From Caryophanales bacterium UBA1744 (GTDB taxonomy: Bacteria; Bacillota_I; Bacilli_A; RFN20; CAG-826): DNA of 48,998 bases. Position 1 is the first letter of the stretch. Each line of letters opens with the position of its first letter. The DNA is taken from contig DCHU01000002.1 of NCBI GenBank assembly GCA_002314915.1, positions 1-48,998 of the forward strand, written 5' to 3'. Under the pieces are notes generated by a model. The model was given only the letters and a program-made list of their open reading frames with translations, searched no databases and was not told where the DNA came from. Shown here piece after piece: positions 15,903 to 23,961 of the stretch. Made by a program: the position numbers and the translations under genes.

Positions 15903-17219
15903 ATGAAGAAAAACGCTATCTTAATCATATTACCAGTGGTAATGTCTCTTGCTTCTTGCGGAGGACAAAACATCCCAGATTCAAGCGAGACAAAAATAGA
16001 ATCTTCAATAGATAACACAAGTGTTATAACTTCATCTTCAAGTGAAGTGGTTTCTAGCGAGTTTTCTATTACCTCCTCATCAATTGTCACTTCCGTTGAG
16101 TCATCTTCCACAAGTGAAGATGTTGTTCCAAGTGAGAATGAAAAAAATTATGGAACAGTTGAACTTTTTATGGCCAACTACAAAGCCTTGGTCAACAAGG
16201 ACGCTGGCAGCATAACCTATTTCACCAAGTCATCAGCTGACTATCAGTCACCATCAAAGATCACAATCGCGATTGATGAGGATGAATACTTAAAGACCAC
16301 AATTGCCCAGGATTCTGATGGCAATGACTTGAGTCCGGCGTATAGATATTTGGCTTTGAAAGGCAATGAATACTATGACGTCGACTATGACGGATCCATC
16401 TATTCAAAAGCCAAGAGGTACAAGGTTGGCGAGGGTTCCGCAAGCGACTATATCAGCGAGTCTGAAGCGCAGTCAACGTTCTCCGAAACAAAGAACTCTG
16501 CAGGCAACGCAATCGGTAAGATCTACACAATCAAATACGACGTAAAACTCAATGAGCTCATCAGTGACTTGATCGTTAAAGATTATGGCTTCTATCCTGA
16601 AGATGATGGCTCTGCTTATATTGAGTTCAAAGCCATTCAGATTGGCAGCTATTTCGGTAACTATTTCACCATTGAATTAGACTTAACTCCTAAAGGAGAT
16701 ATCAAAGAAGGATACTTCAAGAGAGATATGTATATGGGTGCAAATTGGGACTCATCAAAAGGTGAAAAAGCAGATGGTGCAAACCCAAACGCTTGGTTCT
16801 CTTGCTCAGTCTCAAATGTCATCTATTCCAATCTTGAAAACACCGCATTATTCGACTCTACAGCATTCTTTGCCGAAAGTGTTACTGGCATCAAGTATCA
16901 CTACTATCAATCCGACATGGAAAGCGGAACATCAACAGAGAGAAACCGGGCTCTTGTCGGCGACTATCTCACCATAAAGCAATTCGATTTTGATAATATT
17001 AAGAAAACGCCGTCAACCGCTTGTGATTTGAATTCCTTATTCATAACCAAAAGCTCAAATGAAGCGGTTATCAACGACGCTGAAGGATATTGGAAAGCAG
17101 TTGGTGTTGGAACAGCAGAAATCACCATTGGAAACTCATTCAAGTCTGATGTTGCCAAGGTCACGATTGAGGTTGTAGAAGAGTTAACTACAGTCACTCC
17201 AGAAGAACCTGCTGAATAA
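15903..17219 (+). CDS. Lipoprotein with Ser-rich stalk and C-terminal Ig-like domain
   Basis: This is a 438-residue surface lipoprotein (lipobox SLASC, Cys19). After the cysteine comes a Ser/Thr/Glu-rich stalk of about 50 residues. A central domain of unknown type is followed by a C-terminal Big2-like unit: residues about 375-425 with SSNEAVINDAEGYWKAVG, then GTAEITIGN and VTIEV. I chose the ATG at 15903 because it begins MKKNAI and gives a normal signal peptide; a GTG eight codons earlier would put charged residues before it. A GGAGAAAGGGG ribosome site lies 11 bases upstream. It is divergent from the large operon and may share its regulation through the 15845 palindrome. Its function is unknown; it is probably structural or ligand-binding. 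Confidence 0.85.
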   Translation: MKKNAILIILPVVMSLASCGGQNIPDSSETKIESSIDNTSVITSSSSEVVSSEFSITSSSIVTSVESSSTSEDVVPSENEKNYGTVELFMANYKALVNKDAGSITYFTKSSADYQSPSKITIAIDEDEYLKTTIAQDSDGNDLSPAYRYLALKGNEYYDVDYDGSIYSKAKRYKVGEGSASDYISESEAQSTFSETKNSAGNAIGKIYTIKYDVKLNELISDLIVKDYGFYPEDDGSAYIEFKAIQIGSYFGNYFTIELDLTPKGDIKEGYFKRDMYMGANWDSSKGEKADGANPNAWFSCSVSNVIYSNLENTALFDSTAFFAESVTGIKYHYYQSDMESGTSTERNRALVGDYLTIKQFDFDNIKKTPSTACDLNSLFITKSSNEAVINDAEGYWKAVGVGTAEITIGNSFKSDVAKVTIEVVEELTTVTPEEPAE

Positions 17220-17230
17220 GAAAACACAAG

Positions 17231-17258
17231 ACTCTTGCAGATTGGTGAGAGTTTTTCT
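17231..17258 (+). terminator. Weak intrinsic terminator
   Basis: A short inverted repeat ACTCT/AGAGT (17231-17235 and 17248-17252) is followed by a T-run. The stem is only 5 base pairs with a long loop, so it is a weak terminator for the Ig-like lipoprotein gene. Confidence 0.45.
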
Positions 17259-17287
17259 TTTACAAAAGACATTCACCTCTATACAAT
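17259..17287 (+). promoter_or_regulatory. Promoter for a leaderless message (YgjV-type gene)
   Basis: TTTACA (17259-17264), 17 bases, then TACAAT (17282-17287). The ATG begins only 8 bases after the -10 box and there is no Shine-Dalgarno, so transcription should start at or within a base or two of the start codon. Confidence 0.6.
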
Positions 17288-17295
17288 AGCCCGTT

Positions 17296-17901
17296 ATGAA
17301 TTTAGCGAGCCTTCAGGAACTGTTTGACATCTCTAGCTGGGGACCACTCCAATGGGTCTCTCAAATCGTAGGGGTTATTGCACTCTTTTTCCTGTCGTTC
17401 TCATTCTTGCAGAAGACTCGAAAAGGCATCCTGATTTTTCAGTTATGCGGTTCTGCCTGCTGGTTGGTCAACATGCTTTTGATCAACGCTGTTGCGGGTG
17501 CGATTCTCAATGTAATCTCTGTCATTAGAGCGGTCATTTTCCTCTTCGGAGAGAAGAAAGATTGGGCTCGTCATTGGAGTTGGGCACCAATTTTAAGCTT
17601 TGCTTATTTAGGCGCGGGAATACTCTCATATTTCATGGGTGATGGATGGACAGCCGCTCTCCCTTGCGCCGCCTTAATCATCGCTACGTTCTCATTTGTT
17701 ATCAAAGATCCATTCAAGATCAGAATAATAAATTTCTTCTGCTGCCCACTCTGGCTCATGTACTCAGTTTTGCACGGAAATCCTTTGGGAATCATGAATG
17801 AGATTGTGTCGATGACCTTTGTTCTCGTCGGCATCATCACAATCGATATCATCGGTAGAAGAAGAGCCCGCTCTGAAACCGCAAACATAGAGGATAATTA
17901 A
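17296..17901 (+). CDS. YgjV-family integral membrane protein
   Basis: This 201-residue protein has about six hydrophobic segments and resembles the YgjV inner-membrane family (Imp-YgjV). Matching features are an N-terminal amphipathic stretch WGPLQWVSQIVGVIALFFL, the block QKTRKGILIFQLCGSACWL, and the block NVISVIRAVIFLFGEKKDWA. The C-terminus ends in a charged cytosolic tail (GRRRARSE). The family has no established biochemical role; a membrane sensor or transporter-like role is only speculation. The gene stands alone, with no Shine-Dalgarno and a promoter 8 bases upstream, so it is likely translated from a leaderless mRNA. The following gene has its own promoter. Confidence 0.75.
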   Translation: MNLASLQELFDISSWGPLQWVSQIVGVIALFFLSFSFLQKTRKGILIFQLCGSACWLVNMLLINAVAGAILNVISVIRAVIFLFGEKKDWARHWSWAPILSFAYLGAGILSYFMGDGWTAALPCAALIIATFSFVIKDPFKIRIINFFCCPLWLMYSVLHGNPLGIMNEIVSMTFVLVGIITIDIIGRRRARSETANIEDN

Positions 17902-17909
17902 AGTAATTA

Positions 17910-17937
17910 TTGACATATATCGTCTCTCACCGATACT
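17910..17937 (+). promoter_or_regulatory. Promoter of asnA
   Basis: A consensus -35 TTGACA (17910-17915), 16 bases, and GATACT (17932-17937) lie upstream of asnA. The roughly 25-base leader after it is too short for a T-box, and contains GGGAGG as ribosome site. Confidence 0.6.
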
Positions 17938-17966
17938 TTTCACTATATTTTCGGGAGGTCGCTTTT

Positions 17967-18974
17967 ATGAGAAAGAGCACATATGAGCTCGAATACGAAT
18001 CAATCCTTGATTTGTTCGAGACGCAAAAAGCCATCAAATTTGTTAAAGACACATTTCAGAAGTCTTTCACCGAGAATATGAATTTAACCCGTGTCACAGC
18101 CCCTTTATTCATTGATCCTGTCACAGGCTTAAACGATAACCTAAATGGCGTTGAACGCCCTGTTTCCTTTGATGTTAAAGGAGTGGGGGTGAACGCTGAA
18201 ATCGTTCAGTCACTCGCCAAATGGAAACGTATGGCTTTGGGTAAATATGGATTTCAACCAGGAACTGGTTTATACACAGACATGAACGCTATCAGACGTG
18301 ATGAGGATTTAGACTTCATCCACAGCTGCTATGTTGACCAGTGGGACTGGGAAAAGGTTATAAACAAAGAAGATAGAAATCTAGATTTCTTATTTGCTAC
18401 AGTTAAGACAATTTACAAGTCTCTAAAAGACCTTGAGAAGAAGGTTTATGAGAGATATCCAGCATATGTTCCTGCATTACCTGATGAAATCTCATTCGTC
18501 TCCACCTCAGAACTCGAGGAGAGATGGCCAGAAAAGACCAGAAAAGAAAGAGAAGACCTAATCGCTCAGGAAAAGAAAGCGGTCTTCATCTATCAGATCG
18601 GTTGGCCACTTAAGGACGGCGCTTATCACGATGGTCGTGCAGCTGACTATGATGACTGGAACCTAAACGGAGATATTCTCGTTTGGTTTGACTTATATCA
18701 GATGGGCTTGGAATTATCATCCATGGGTGTCCGTGTTGATGAGAACTCACTTCCACTTCAGTTGAAGGAAAGAAAAGAAGAAGCAAAGCTTGCTAATTCA
18801 TTCTGCAAAGGGATTATGGAGAAAACGCTCCCATTATCAATTGGTGGCGGTATCGGACAGTCACGTCTCTGCATGTTCTTCTTAAGAAAAGCTCACATCG
18901 GTGAGGTTCAGGTTTCTCTCTGGAATGAAGAAGAGACTGAGAAACTTAAAAAACACAACATCTTCTTACTCTAA
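17967..18974 (+). CDS. asnA: Aspartate--ammonia ligase (asparagine synthetase A)
   Basis: This enzyme makes asparagine from aspartate and free ammonia with ATP going to AMP, in the cytosol. The 335 residues match the usual AsnA length of about 330. Recognisable blocks are TRVTAPLFIDPVTGLNDNLNG near the start, YTDMNAIRRDED, the SCYVDQWDWEKVI segment, and the C-terminal class II synthetase-like ATP block GGGIGQSRLCMFFLRKAHIG. I chose the ATG at 17967 because GGGAGG lies just ahead and the family begins with MRKSTYE-like sequence; an earlier in-frame ATG would include the promoter. It is a single gene, closed by a strong terminator. The ammonia-dependent enzyme fits an anaerobic gut organism with ample ammonia, which is inference. 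Confidence 0.97.
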   Translation: MRKSTYELEYESILDLFETQKAIKFVKDTFQKSFTENMNLTRVTAPLFIDPVTGLNDNLNGVERPVSFDVKGVGVNAEIVQSLAKWKRMALGKYGFQPGTGLYTDMNAIRRDEDLDFIHSCYVDQWDWEKVINKEDRNLDFLFATVKTIYKSLKDLEKKVYERYPAYVPALPDEISFVSTSELEERWPEKTRKEREDLIAQEKKAVFIYQIGWPLKDGAYHDGRAADYDDWNLNGDILVWFDLYQMGLELSSMGVRVDENSLPLQLKERKEEAKLANSFCKGIMEKTLPLSIGGGIGQSRLCMFFLRKAHIGEVQVSLWNEEETEKLKKHNIFLL

Positions 18975-18982
18975 TAACAATT

Positions 18983-19010
18983 GGGCTCAGTTATCTGGGC
19001 CCTTTTATTT
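18983..19010 (+). terminator. Intrinsic terminator of asnA
   Basis: An 8-base-pair stem GGGCTCAG/CTGGGCCC (one wobble pair) with loop TTAT is followed by TTTT. Confidence 0.85.
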
Positions 19011-19038
19011 GATATATCAAAATACACCGTAGTATTAT
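19009..19038 (+). promoter_or_regulatory. Promoter of the U32 peptidase pair
   Basis: TTGATA (19009-19014), 18 bases, TATTAT (19033-19038). The ATG of the first gene is 12 bases further, with no Shine-Dalgarno between, so the leader would be only a few bases. Confidence 0.55.
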
Positions 19039-19050
19039 TAAGCAGCACTT

Positions 19051-19899
19051 ATGAAGTTTGCGGTCTCAATCTACAAAAACAAAGAACTTGAAACGCTCAT
19101 CGATTCAATCGACTGCGCGGTTTTGATGGTTCCACATTGCTCATACGTTTACGATGAGTCTTTTGATGTTGAATCCGCGATCAAACTCTGCGAGTCAAAA
19201 GGCGTTGAGGTCATCATCGCAATTAATAGAGTATTCCTTGAAAGAGAATTGCCTGCATTAGAAGAGGCGATCAACAAATACAAGGATTACAAACTCCTTT
19301 TATCCGACGTTGGAGCGGTTCAAATCGCAAAAGAAATCGGAGTGGCATCAAACATCATCTATGACCCAGACACTCTCATCTGCAACAAGATGGAACTTGG
19401 CTTATATAACTCATATGGATTCGATGCGGTCGCAATGAGTAATGAGATAACTTTGGACGCAGTTATTGAGTCATACAAAGAGACAAACGCACCTGGTTTC
19501 TATCAGGTCTTTGGGCGTAAGTTGATGTTCTATTCAAAGAGAAAACTTGTAGATATCTACAAACAGTATTCTGGCTATGAATTCGGCAAGGAAAACCTGT
19601 CTTTAGTTGAGTATATGAGAGACTATCACACACCTATGTTTTATAACGACGAGGGCTTCTTTGTTTACAGACAATATATCCTCTCATTGCTCAAGCATAT
19701 GAACGAACTTTCGTTCTTAAAATATGCGTATATCGAAACGTTAACAATCGATGCAGAAATCGCCTTAAAAGTGGTAAATATCTTCAAAAACACCGCAAAT
19801 TTGGAAGAATCACAGCAAAAACTCGATGAATTAGAACTCAATATTGAGGATGGATTCACCTATAAAGACACCGCCTATATCAAGGAGAAAACCGTATGA
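19051..19899 (+). CDS. U32 peptidase-like protein, YrrN/TrhP1 type
   Basis: This 282-residue protein is the shorter member of a U32 pair arranged as yrrN-yrrO in Bacillus. It keeps the TIM-barrel-like pattern (SDVGAVQIAKEIGV, YDPDTLICNKM, the VFGRKLMFYSKRKLVD block) but lacks the cysteine signature found in its partner, as is normal for the YrrN type. In B. subtilis the pair, together with prephenate, makes 5-hydroxyuridine at tRNA position 34; a role in the same tRNA modification is inferred from family and order. Its stop overlaps the next ATG by 4 bases (ATGA), so the two are translationally coupled. No Shine-Dalgarno precedes the ATG; the message is probably nearly leaderless. The start is the only good one. 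Confidence 0.82.
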   Translation: MKFAVSIYKNKELETLIDSIDCAVLMVPHCSYVYDESFDVESAIKLCESKGVEVIIAINRVFLERELPALEEAINKYKDYKLLLSDVGAVQIAKEIGVASNIIYDPDTLICNKMELGLYNSYGFDAVAMSNEITLDAVIESYKETNAPGFYQVFGRKLMFYSKRKLVDIYKQYSGYEFGKENLSLVEYMRDYHTPMFYNDEGFFVYRQYILSLLKHMNELSFLKYAYIETLTIDAEIALKVVNIFKNTANLEESQQKLDELELNIEDGFTYKDTAYIKEKTV

Positions 19900-21080
19900 G
19901 GAAGATAGAGTTATTAGCCCCAGCCGGCAACCTTGAGAAACTTAAATACGCGGTCATGTTTGGCGCGGACGCAGTCTTCATTGGAGGCAAGCAATTCTCC
20001 TTAAGAAGCAGAGCCTCCAACTTCACATTAGAAGATATAAAAGAAGGATGCGAGTTCGCCCACGCCCATAACGCGAAAGTACATGTCACATGCAACATTG
20101 TTATGCATGAGACTGACCTTGATGGACTGCTTGATTATTTACTTGCGTTAGATAAGTGTGGAGTCGATGCGATCATTGCCTCATCTCCAACAATTTTGAC
20201 TCTTGTTAAGAAACACACGAGCATGGAAGCCCATGTTTCAACTCAGCAGACTGTAACCAACTCAAAAGCGGTTAAGTTCTTTGAGGAGATGGGTGTTGAT
20301 AGAGTGGTTCTTGGAAGAGAATGTTCAATGGAAGATATCCGCAATATAAGAAAGAACTCAAACATCGATATTGAGGCATTCATCCATGGCGGCATGTGCT
20401 CATCGTTCTCCGGAAGATGCATGCTATCTAACGTCATGACGAATAGAGACGCGAACAGAGGTGGATGTGCCCAGTCATGCAGATGGGATTATCGCTTATT
20501 CGAGGGTGATAAAGAGATATCTGATGACGATCATAAGTTCACGATGTCTGGCAAAGACTTATGCGCGATTGATTACATCGCGGATATGATCGATGCAGGC
20601 GTCACATCATTAAAGATTGAGGGACGTATGAAATCCAGCAACTATATCGCATCTGTCGTTAATGCGTATAGAAAGGCGATTGATGAGTATTACGCCTTAG
20701 GTTCAATACCAAACTTGAATCAATATAAGGATGACCTCTATCAGGCTGAAAACAGACCAGCATCACATGGATTCTTGGTTGGAGACGTCACAATCAAAGA
20801 GCAACTGTTCTCTAGAGACTATACAACTCCAACAAAGGACTTCTTAGGTGTAGTTCAGAGCTACGACAAAGAGACCAAGACCGTTATAGTTCAGGTCAGA
20901 AACTACTTCGATGCACATAGAGAATTAGAGTTATTCTCAAGGTTCACCGGAAGACAAAAGATATATGTTGGTGACATCTATAATCTCAAAGGAGAGCTTC
21001 AAGAGGCGGCATATCAGCCTATGTTCATGATCAAATTCCATTGTGAAGTTGAGTGTTTCCCTTTCGATTTACTGAGATAG
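19896..21080 (+). CDS. U32 peptidase family protein, YrrO/TrhP2 type
   Basis: This 394-residue protein is a classical U32 member. It begins with KIELLAPAGNLEKLKYAV, has the segment SLRSRASNF, and carries the U32 signature EAFIHGGMCSSFSGRCMLS near residue 160, followed by GGCAQSCRW. These four cysteines are the ones proposed to hold an iron-sulfur cluster in the family. The segment SLKIEGRMKSSNYIASVV is also typical. The family was named for collagenase activity, but in bacteria of this group the pair is better linked to prephenate-dependent tRNA wobble uridine hydroxylation. Coupled to the upstream gene by a 4-base overlap and closed by a clear terminator. Family assignment is firm; the exact reaction is inferred. 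Confidence 0.9.
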   Translation: MRKIELLAPAGNLEKLKYAVMFGADAVFIGGKQFSLRSRASNFTLEDIKEGCEFAHAHNAKVHVTCNIVMHETDLDGLLDYLLALDKCGVDAIIASSPTILTLVKKHTSMEAHVSTQQTVTNSKAVKFFEEMGVDRVVLGRECSMEDIRNIRKNSNIDIEAFIHGGMCSSFSGRCMLSNVMTNRDANRGGCAQSCRWDYRLFEGDKEISDDDHKFTMSGKDLCAIDYIADMIDAGVTSLKIEGRMKSSNYIASVVNAYRKAIDEYYALGSIPNLNQYKDDLYQAENRPASHGFLVGDVTIKEQLFSRDYTTPTKDFLGVVQSYDKETKTVIVQVRNYFDAHRELELFSRFTGRQKIYVGDIYNLKGELQEAAYQPMFMIKFHCEVECFPFDLLR

Positions 21081-21100
21081 TCAATTAATTTATATAAATT

Positions 21101-21128
21101 ACGCAGGCAATAAAACCTGCGTTTTTTG
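21101..21128 (+). terminator. Intrinsic terminator after the U32 pair
   Basis: A 7-base-pair stem ACGCAGG/CCTGCGT (21101-21107 and 21116-21122) is followed by a run of six T. Confidence 0.88.
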
Positions 21129-21186
21129 TTACAAAATGCACGCAAAAAATCGGTAAATCGATATGTAAGCAATTTCATAAAATCTT

Positions 21187-21204
21187 TCAGTAAATATTTA
21201 TTGA
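21187..21204. promoter_or_regulatory. Operator-like palindrome over the adhE -35 region
   Basis: TCAGTAAATATTTATTGA is an 18-base palindrome with one mismatched pair and a central AAATATTT. It overlaps the candidate -35. The centre agrees with the redox repressor Rex palindrome, but the flanks do not match well, so assignment to Rex is tentative. Confidence 0.4.
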
Positions 21205-21229
21205 TAAATTTTTCTCGATTATGTATTGT
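21201..21229 (+). promoter_or_regulatory. Promoter of adhE
   Basis: TTGATA (21201-21206), 17 bases, TATTGT (21224-21229). AAGGAG at 21273-21278 is the ribosome site, 5 bases before the ATG at 21284. Confidence 0.55.
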
Positions 21230-21283
21230 TTGATTCTGGTAAGAAATTACCGATTTAGTTTTCATGAATATTAAGGAGTATTT

Positions 21284-23902
21284 ATGGCAGAAAAGAAAGT
21301 AGTAACAACAACCCCACAGGAAGATGTGGACGTATTAGTTAAGAAAGCTGCTGTCGCTCTTGATGAGTTCCTCAAACTCGATCAGGAAGCAGTGGACTTC
21401 ATCGTCGCAAAATGTTCAGTCGCTGGTCTTGATAACCACGGAACATTAGCTAAGGCAGCTATAGATGAAACAGGAAGAGGAATCTTCGAGGACAAAGCAA
21501 CAAAGAACCTCTTCGCATGTGAATATGTCGTCAACAACATGAGACACCTCAAGACAGTTGGCGTCATCTCAAGTGACCCAGTCACCGGCATCACCGAAAT
21601 CGCAGAGCCAGTCGGCGTCATCGCAGGCATCACACCAGTCACAAACCCAACCTCAACCGTTATCTTCAAATCTTTAATCGCATTAAAGACAAGAAACCCA
21701 ATTATCTTCTCATTCCACCCATCCGCATTTAAGTGCTCAAAGATGGCAGCAGAAGTGGTCTTAGAGGCTGCAGTCGCTGCAGGTGCACCAAAGAACTGCA
21801 TCCAATGGATTGAAGGCGGAACAATGGAGCACACAGGCGCTCTTATGAACCACCCTGGAGTCGCAACAATCCTTGCAACAGGCGGCAACGCAATGGTTAA
21901 GGCAGCTTATAGCTGCGGTAAGCCAGCAATGGGTGTCGGCGCAGGAAACGTTCCAGCATACATCAACAAGTCAGCAGACGTTGAACAGGCAGTTAACGAC
22001 ATCGTTATCTCTAAGTCATTCGACAACGGTATGATCTGTGCTTCAGAGCAGGCAACAATCATTGACGAAGAAGTCTATGAAGAGGCAAAAGAACTCTTCA
22101 AGAGATTCAAAGTTTACTTTGTAAACAAAGAAGAAAAAGTTAAGTTATCACGTTATATGTTCGGATTCGCTGAAGGCGATGAAGGCGTTGAGAACGCTAA
22201 GTTAAATCCAAACATCGTTGGTAAATATCCATGGTGGATCGCTGAACAGGCTGGATTCTCCATCCCTAAAGACACATGCATCATCGCTGCAGAGTGTGAT
22301 GTCGTCGGTCCAGCAGAACCATTATCAAGAGAGAAACTCTCACCAGTCTTAGCGTTCTTCAAGACAAAGGACGAGAAAGAAGGATTTGAGAGAGCGGCTC
22401 AGATGGTTGAATTCAACGGTTTAGGCCACTCAGCAGCAATCCACTGCAAAGAGCAGAAGATGGCAGATGAATTCGGCGAAGCTTGCAAAGCAATGCGTAT
22501 CATCTGGAACTCACCATCCACATTCGGTGGTATCGGTAATGTCTATAACTCATTCCTCCCATCATTAACATTAGGATGCGGAACATATGGTAAGAATTCC
22601 ATCGGCGGAAACGTCTCAGCAGTCAACTTATTAAACGTCAAGAAAGTCGGTAAGAGGAGAAACACAGTGCAGTGGTTCAAAGTTCCAAGCAAAATCTATT
22701 TCGAAAGAAACTCAATTCAGTATTTACAGTCATGCCGTGAAGTCTCAAAGGTCTTCATCGTCACTGACGCTTCAATGGTCAAGTTCGGATTCTTAAACAA
22801 GATTACAGAACAGCTCAATTTAAGAAGAAACACCGTCGAAATCCAGTTATTCTGCGATGTTGAACCAGATCCAGATATCGAGACAGTCAAGAAGGGAACA
22901 TCCCTCATGCAGTCATTCCAGCCTGACACAATCATCGCTTTAGGCGGTGGCTCAGTCATGGATGCCGCTAAAGGTATGTGGTTATTCTACGAACATCCAG
23001 AAGTCAACTTCGATGACCTCAAGCAGAAGTTCATGGATATCCGTAAACGTGCATTCAAGTATCCTGAGTTAGGAAAGAAGACAAAGCTCATCTGTATCCC
23101 AACAACTTCAGGTACCGGATCAGAAGTTACTCCATTCGCAGTTATCTCTGATAAGAAGAACAACAAGAAGTATCCATTAACCGATTACTCATTAACTCCA
23201 ACAGTCGCAATCGTTGACCCAGAGTTCACAACAAACCTCCCTCCAATGCCAACTGCAATGACTGGTATGGACGTCTTAACCCACGCTATCGAGGCTTATG
23301 TCTCAGTCATGGCTAACGACTTCACAGACGGTTTAGCACTTCAGGCTATCAAGCTCATCTTCGAGTATCTTCCAAAGTGTGTCCACAACGGAAAGAACGA
23401 CTTAGAGGCAAGAGAAAAGATCCACAACGCTGCAACAATCGCAGGTATGGCATTCGCTAACGCATTCTTAGGAATGGCACACTCTCTCGCACACAAGACA
23501 GGCGCATACTTCCACACAGTTCACGGATATACATGCTCAGTATATCTCCCTTATGTCATCAGATATAACGGCGAAACCCCAACTAAGCTCTCCGTTTGGC
23601 CAAAGTACAACAAATACTGCGCAGACAAGAAGTATCAGGATATCGCTAAGTTATTAGGACTTCCTGCTTCAACTCCAGCAGAAGGCGTTGAGTCACTTGC
23701 TAAAGCATGTGAAGACCTCGCAAAGGATATCGGCTTAAAGACAAGCTTCAAGGAAATGGGAATCGATGAGAAGGAGTGGTTCGCTCACATCGACGAGATC
23801 GCAGTTCTCGCATATGAGGATCAGTGCTCTCCAGCAAACCCAAGAGTTCCTATGGTTGCTGACATGGTTGAAATCCTCAAGAAAGCTTACGCAGGAGAAT
23901 AA
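21284..23902 (+). CDS. adhE: Bifunctional acetaldehyde/alcohol dehydrogenase
   Basis: This fermentative enzyme reduces acetyl-CoA to acetaldehyde and then ethanol, using two NADH and recycling CoA. At 872 residues it has the usual full length. The N-terminal aldehyde dehydrogenase half shows PVGVIAGITPVTNPTSTVIF, the nucleotide-binding segment GVGAGNVPAYI, and the catalytic cysteine Cys252 in NGMICASEQ. The C-terminal iron-dependent alcohol dehydrogenase half shows ALGGGSVMDAAKGMW, TTSGTGSEVTPFAVI, and the metal histidines in DVLTHAIEAYVS and GMAHSLAHKTGAYFH. AdhE normally forms spirosomes. Codon use is very restricted (mostly CCA, AAC, AAG, ATC, TTC), which suggests very high expression. It is a single gene between terminators, with operator-like palindromes upstream that could give redox control. 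Confidence 0.98.
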   Translation: MAEKKVVTTTPQEDVDVLVKKAAVALDEFLKLDQEAVDFIVAKCSVAGLDNHGTLAKAAIDETGRGIFEDKATKNLFACEYVVNNMRHLKTVGVISSDPVTGITEIAEPVGVIAGITPVTNPTSTVIFKSLIALKTRNPIIFSFHPSAFKCSKMAAEVVLEAAVAAGAPKNCIQWIEGGTMEHTGALMNHPGVATILATGGNAMVKAAYSCGKPAMGVGAGNVPAYINKSADVEQAVNDIVISKSFDNGMICASEQATIIDEEVYEEAKELFKRFKVYFVNKEEKVKLSRYMFGFAEGDEGVENAKLNPNIVGKYPWWIAEQAGFSIPKDTCIIAAECDVVGPAEPLSREKLSPVLAFFKTKDEKEGFERAAQMVEFNGLGHSAAIHCKEQKMADEFGEACKAMRIIWNSPSTFGGIGNVYNSFLPSLTLGCGTYGKNSIGGNVSAVNLLNVKKVGKRRNTVQWFKVPSKIYFERNSIQYLQSCREVSKVFIVTDASMVKFGFLNKITEQLNLRRNTVEIQLFCDVEPDPDIETVKKGTSLMQSFQPDTIIALGGGSVMDAAKGMWLFYEHPEVNFDDLKQKFMDIRKRAFKYPELGKKTKLICIPTTSGTGSEVTPFAVISDKKNNKKYPLTDYSLTPTVAIVDPEFTTNLPPMPTAMTGMDVLTHAIEAYVSVMANDFTDGLALQAIKLIFEYLPKCVHNGKNDLEAREKIHNAATIAGMAFANAFLGMAHSLAHKTGAYFHTVHGYTCSVYLPYVIRYNGETPTKLSVWPKYNKYCADKKYQDIAKLLGLPASTPAEGVESLAKACEDLAKDIGLKTSFKEMGIDEKEWFAHIDEIAVLAYEDQCSPANPRVPMVADMVEILKKAYAGE

Positions 23903-23920
23903 TCAATCTAAAAACAAATT

Positions 23921-23946
23921 GCCCTTTAGAAATAAAGGGCTTTTTA
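23921..23946 (+). terminator. Intrinsic terminator of adhE
   Basis: A perfect 8-base-pair stem GCCCTTTA/TAAAGGGC with loop GAAA is followed by TTTTT. Confidence 0.92.
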
Positions 23947-23948
23947 TT

Positions 23949-23954
23949 TATAAT
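23949..23954 (+). promoter_or_regulatory. -10 box for a leaderless phosphatase message
   Basis: A consensus TATAAT lies 7 bases before the ATG at 23962, with no ribosome site between. The -35 would fall inside the preceding terminator and matches poorly (TTAGAA). Confidence 0.4.
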
Positions 23955-23961
23955 TATCCAG

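Larger units (their letters stand above)
21147..21256. repeat. Long-range inverted repeat flanking the adhE promoter
   Basis: AAATCGGTAA at 21147-21156 is repeated exactly, in inverse, as TTACCGATTT at 21247-21256. The promoter of adhE lies between them. The right copy can also pair with a nearer GGTAA at 21238-21242. Two binding sites for one regulator, or competing hairpins, are possible. Confidence 0.45.

Noticed and set aside
17902..17966. T-box or other riboswitch ahead of asnA
   Set aside because: The leader after the promoter is only about 25 bases, too short for a T-box, and has no specifier stem.
21187..21204. Firm Rex operator call
   Set aside because: Only the central AAATATTT agrees; the outer TTGTG/CACAA arms are not present, so it is kept as an operator-like palindrome.
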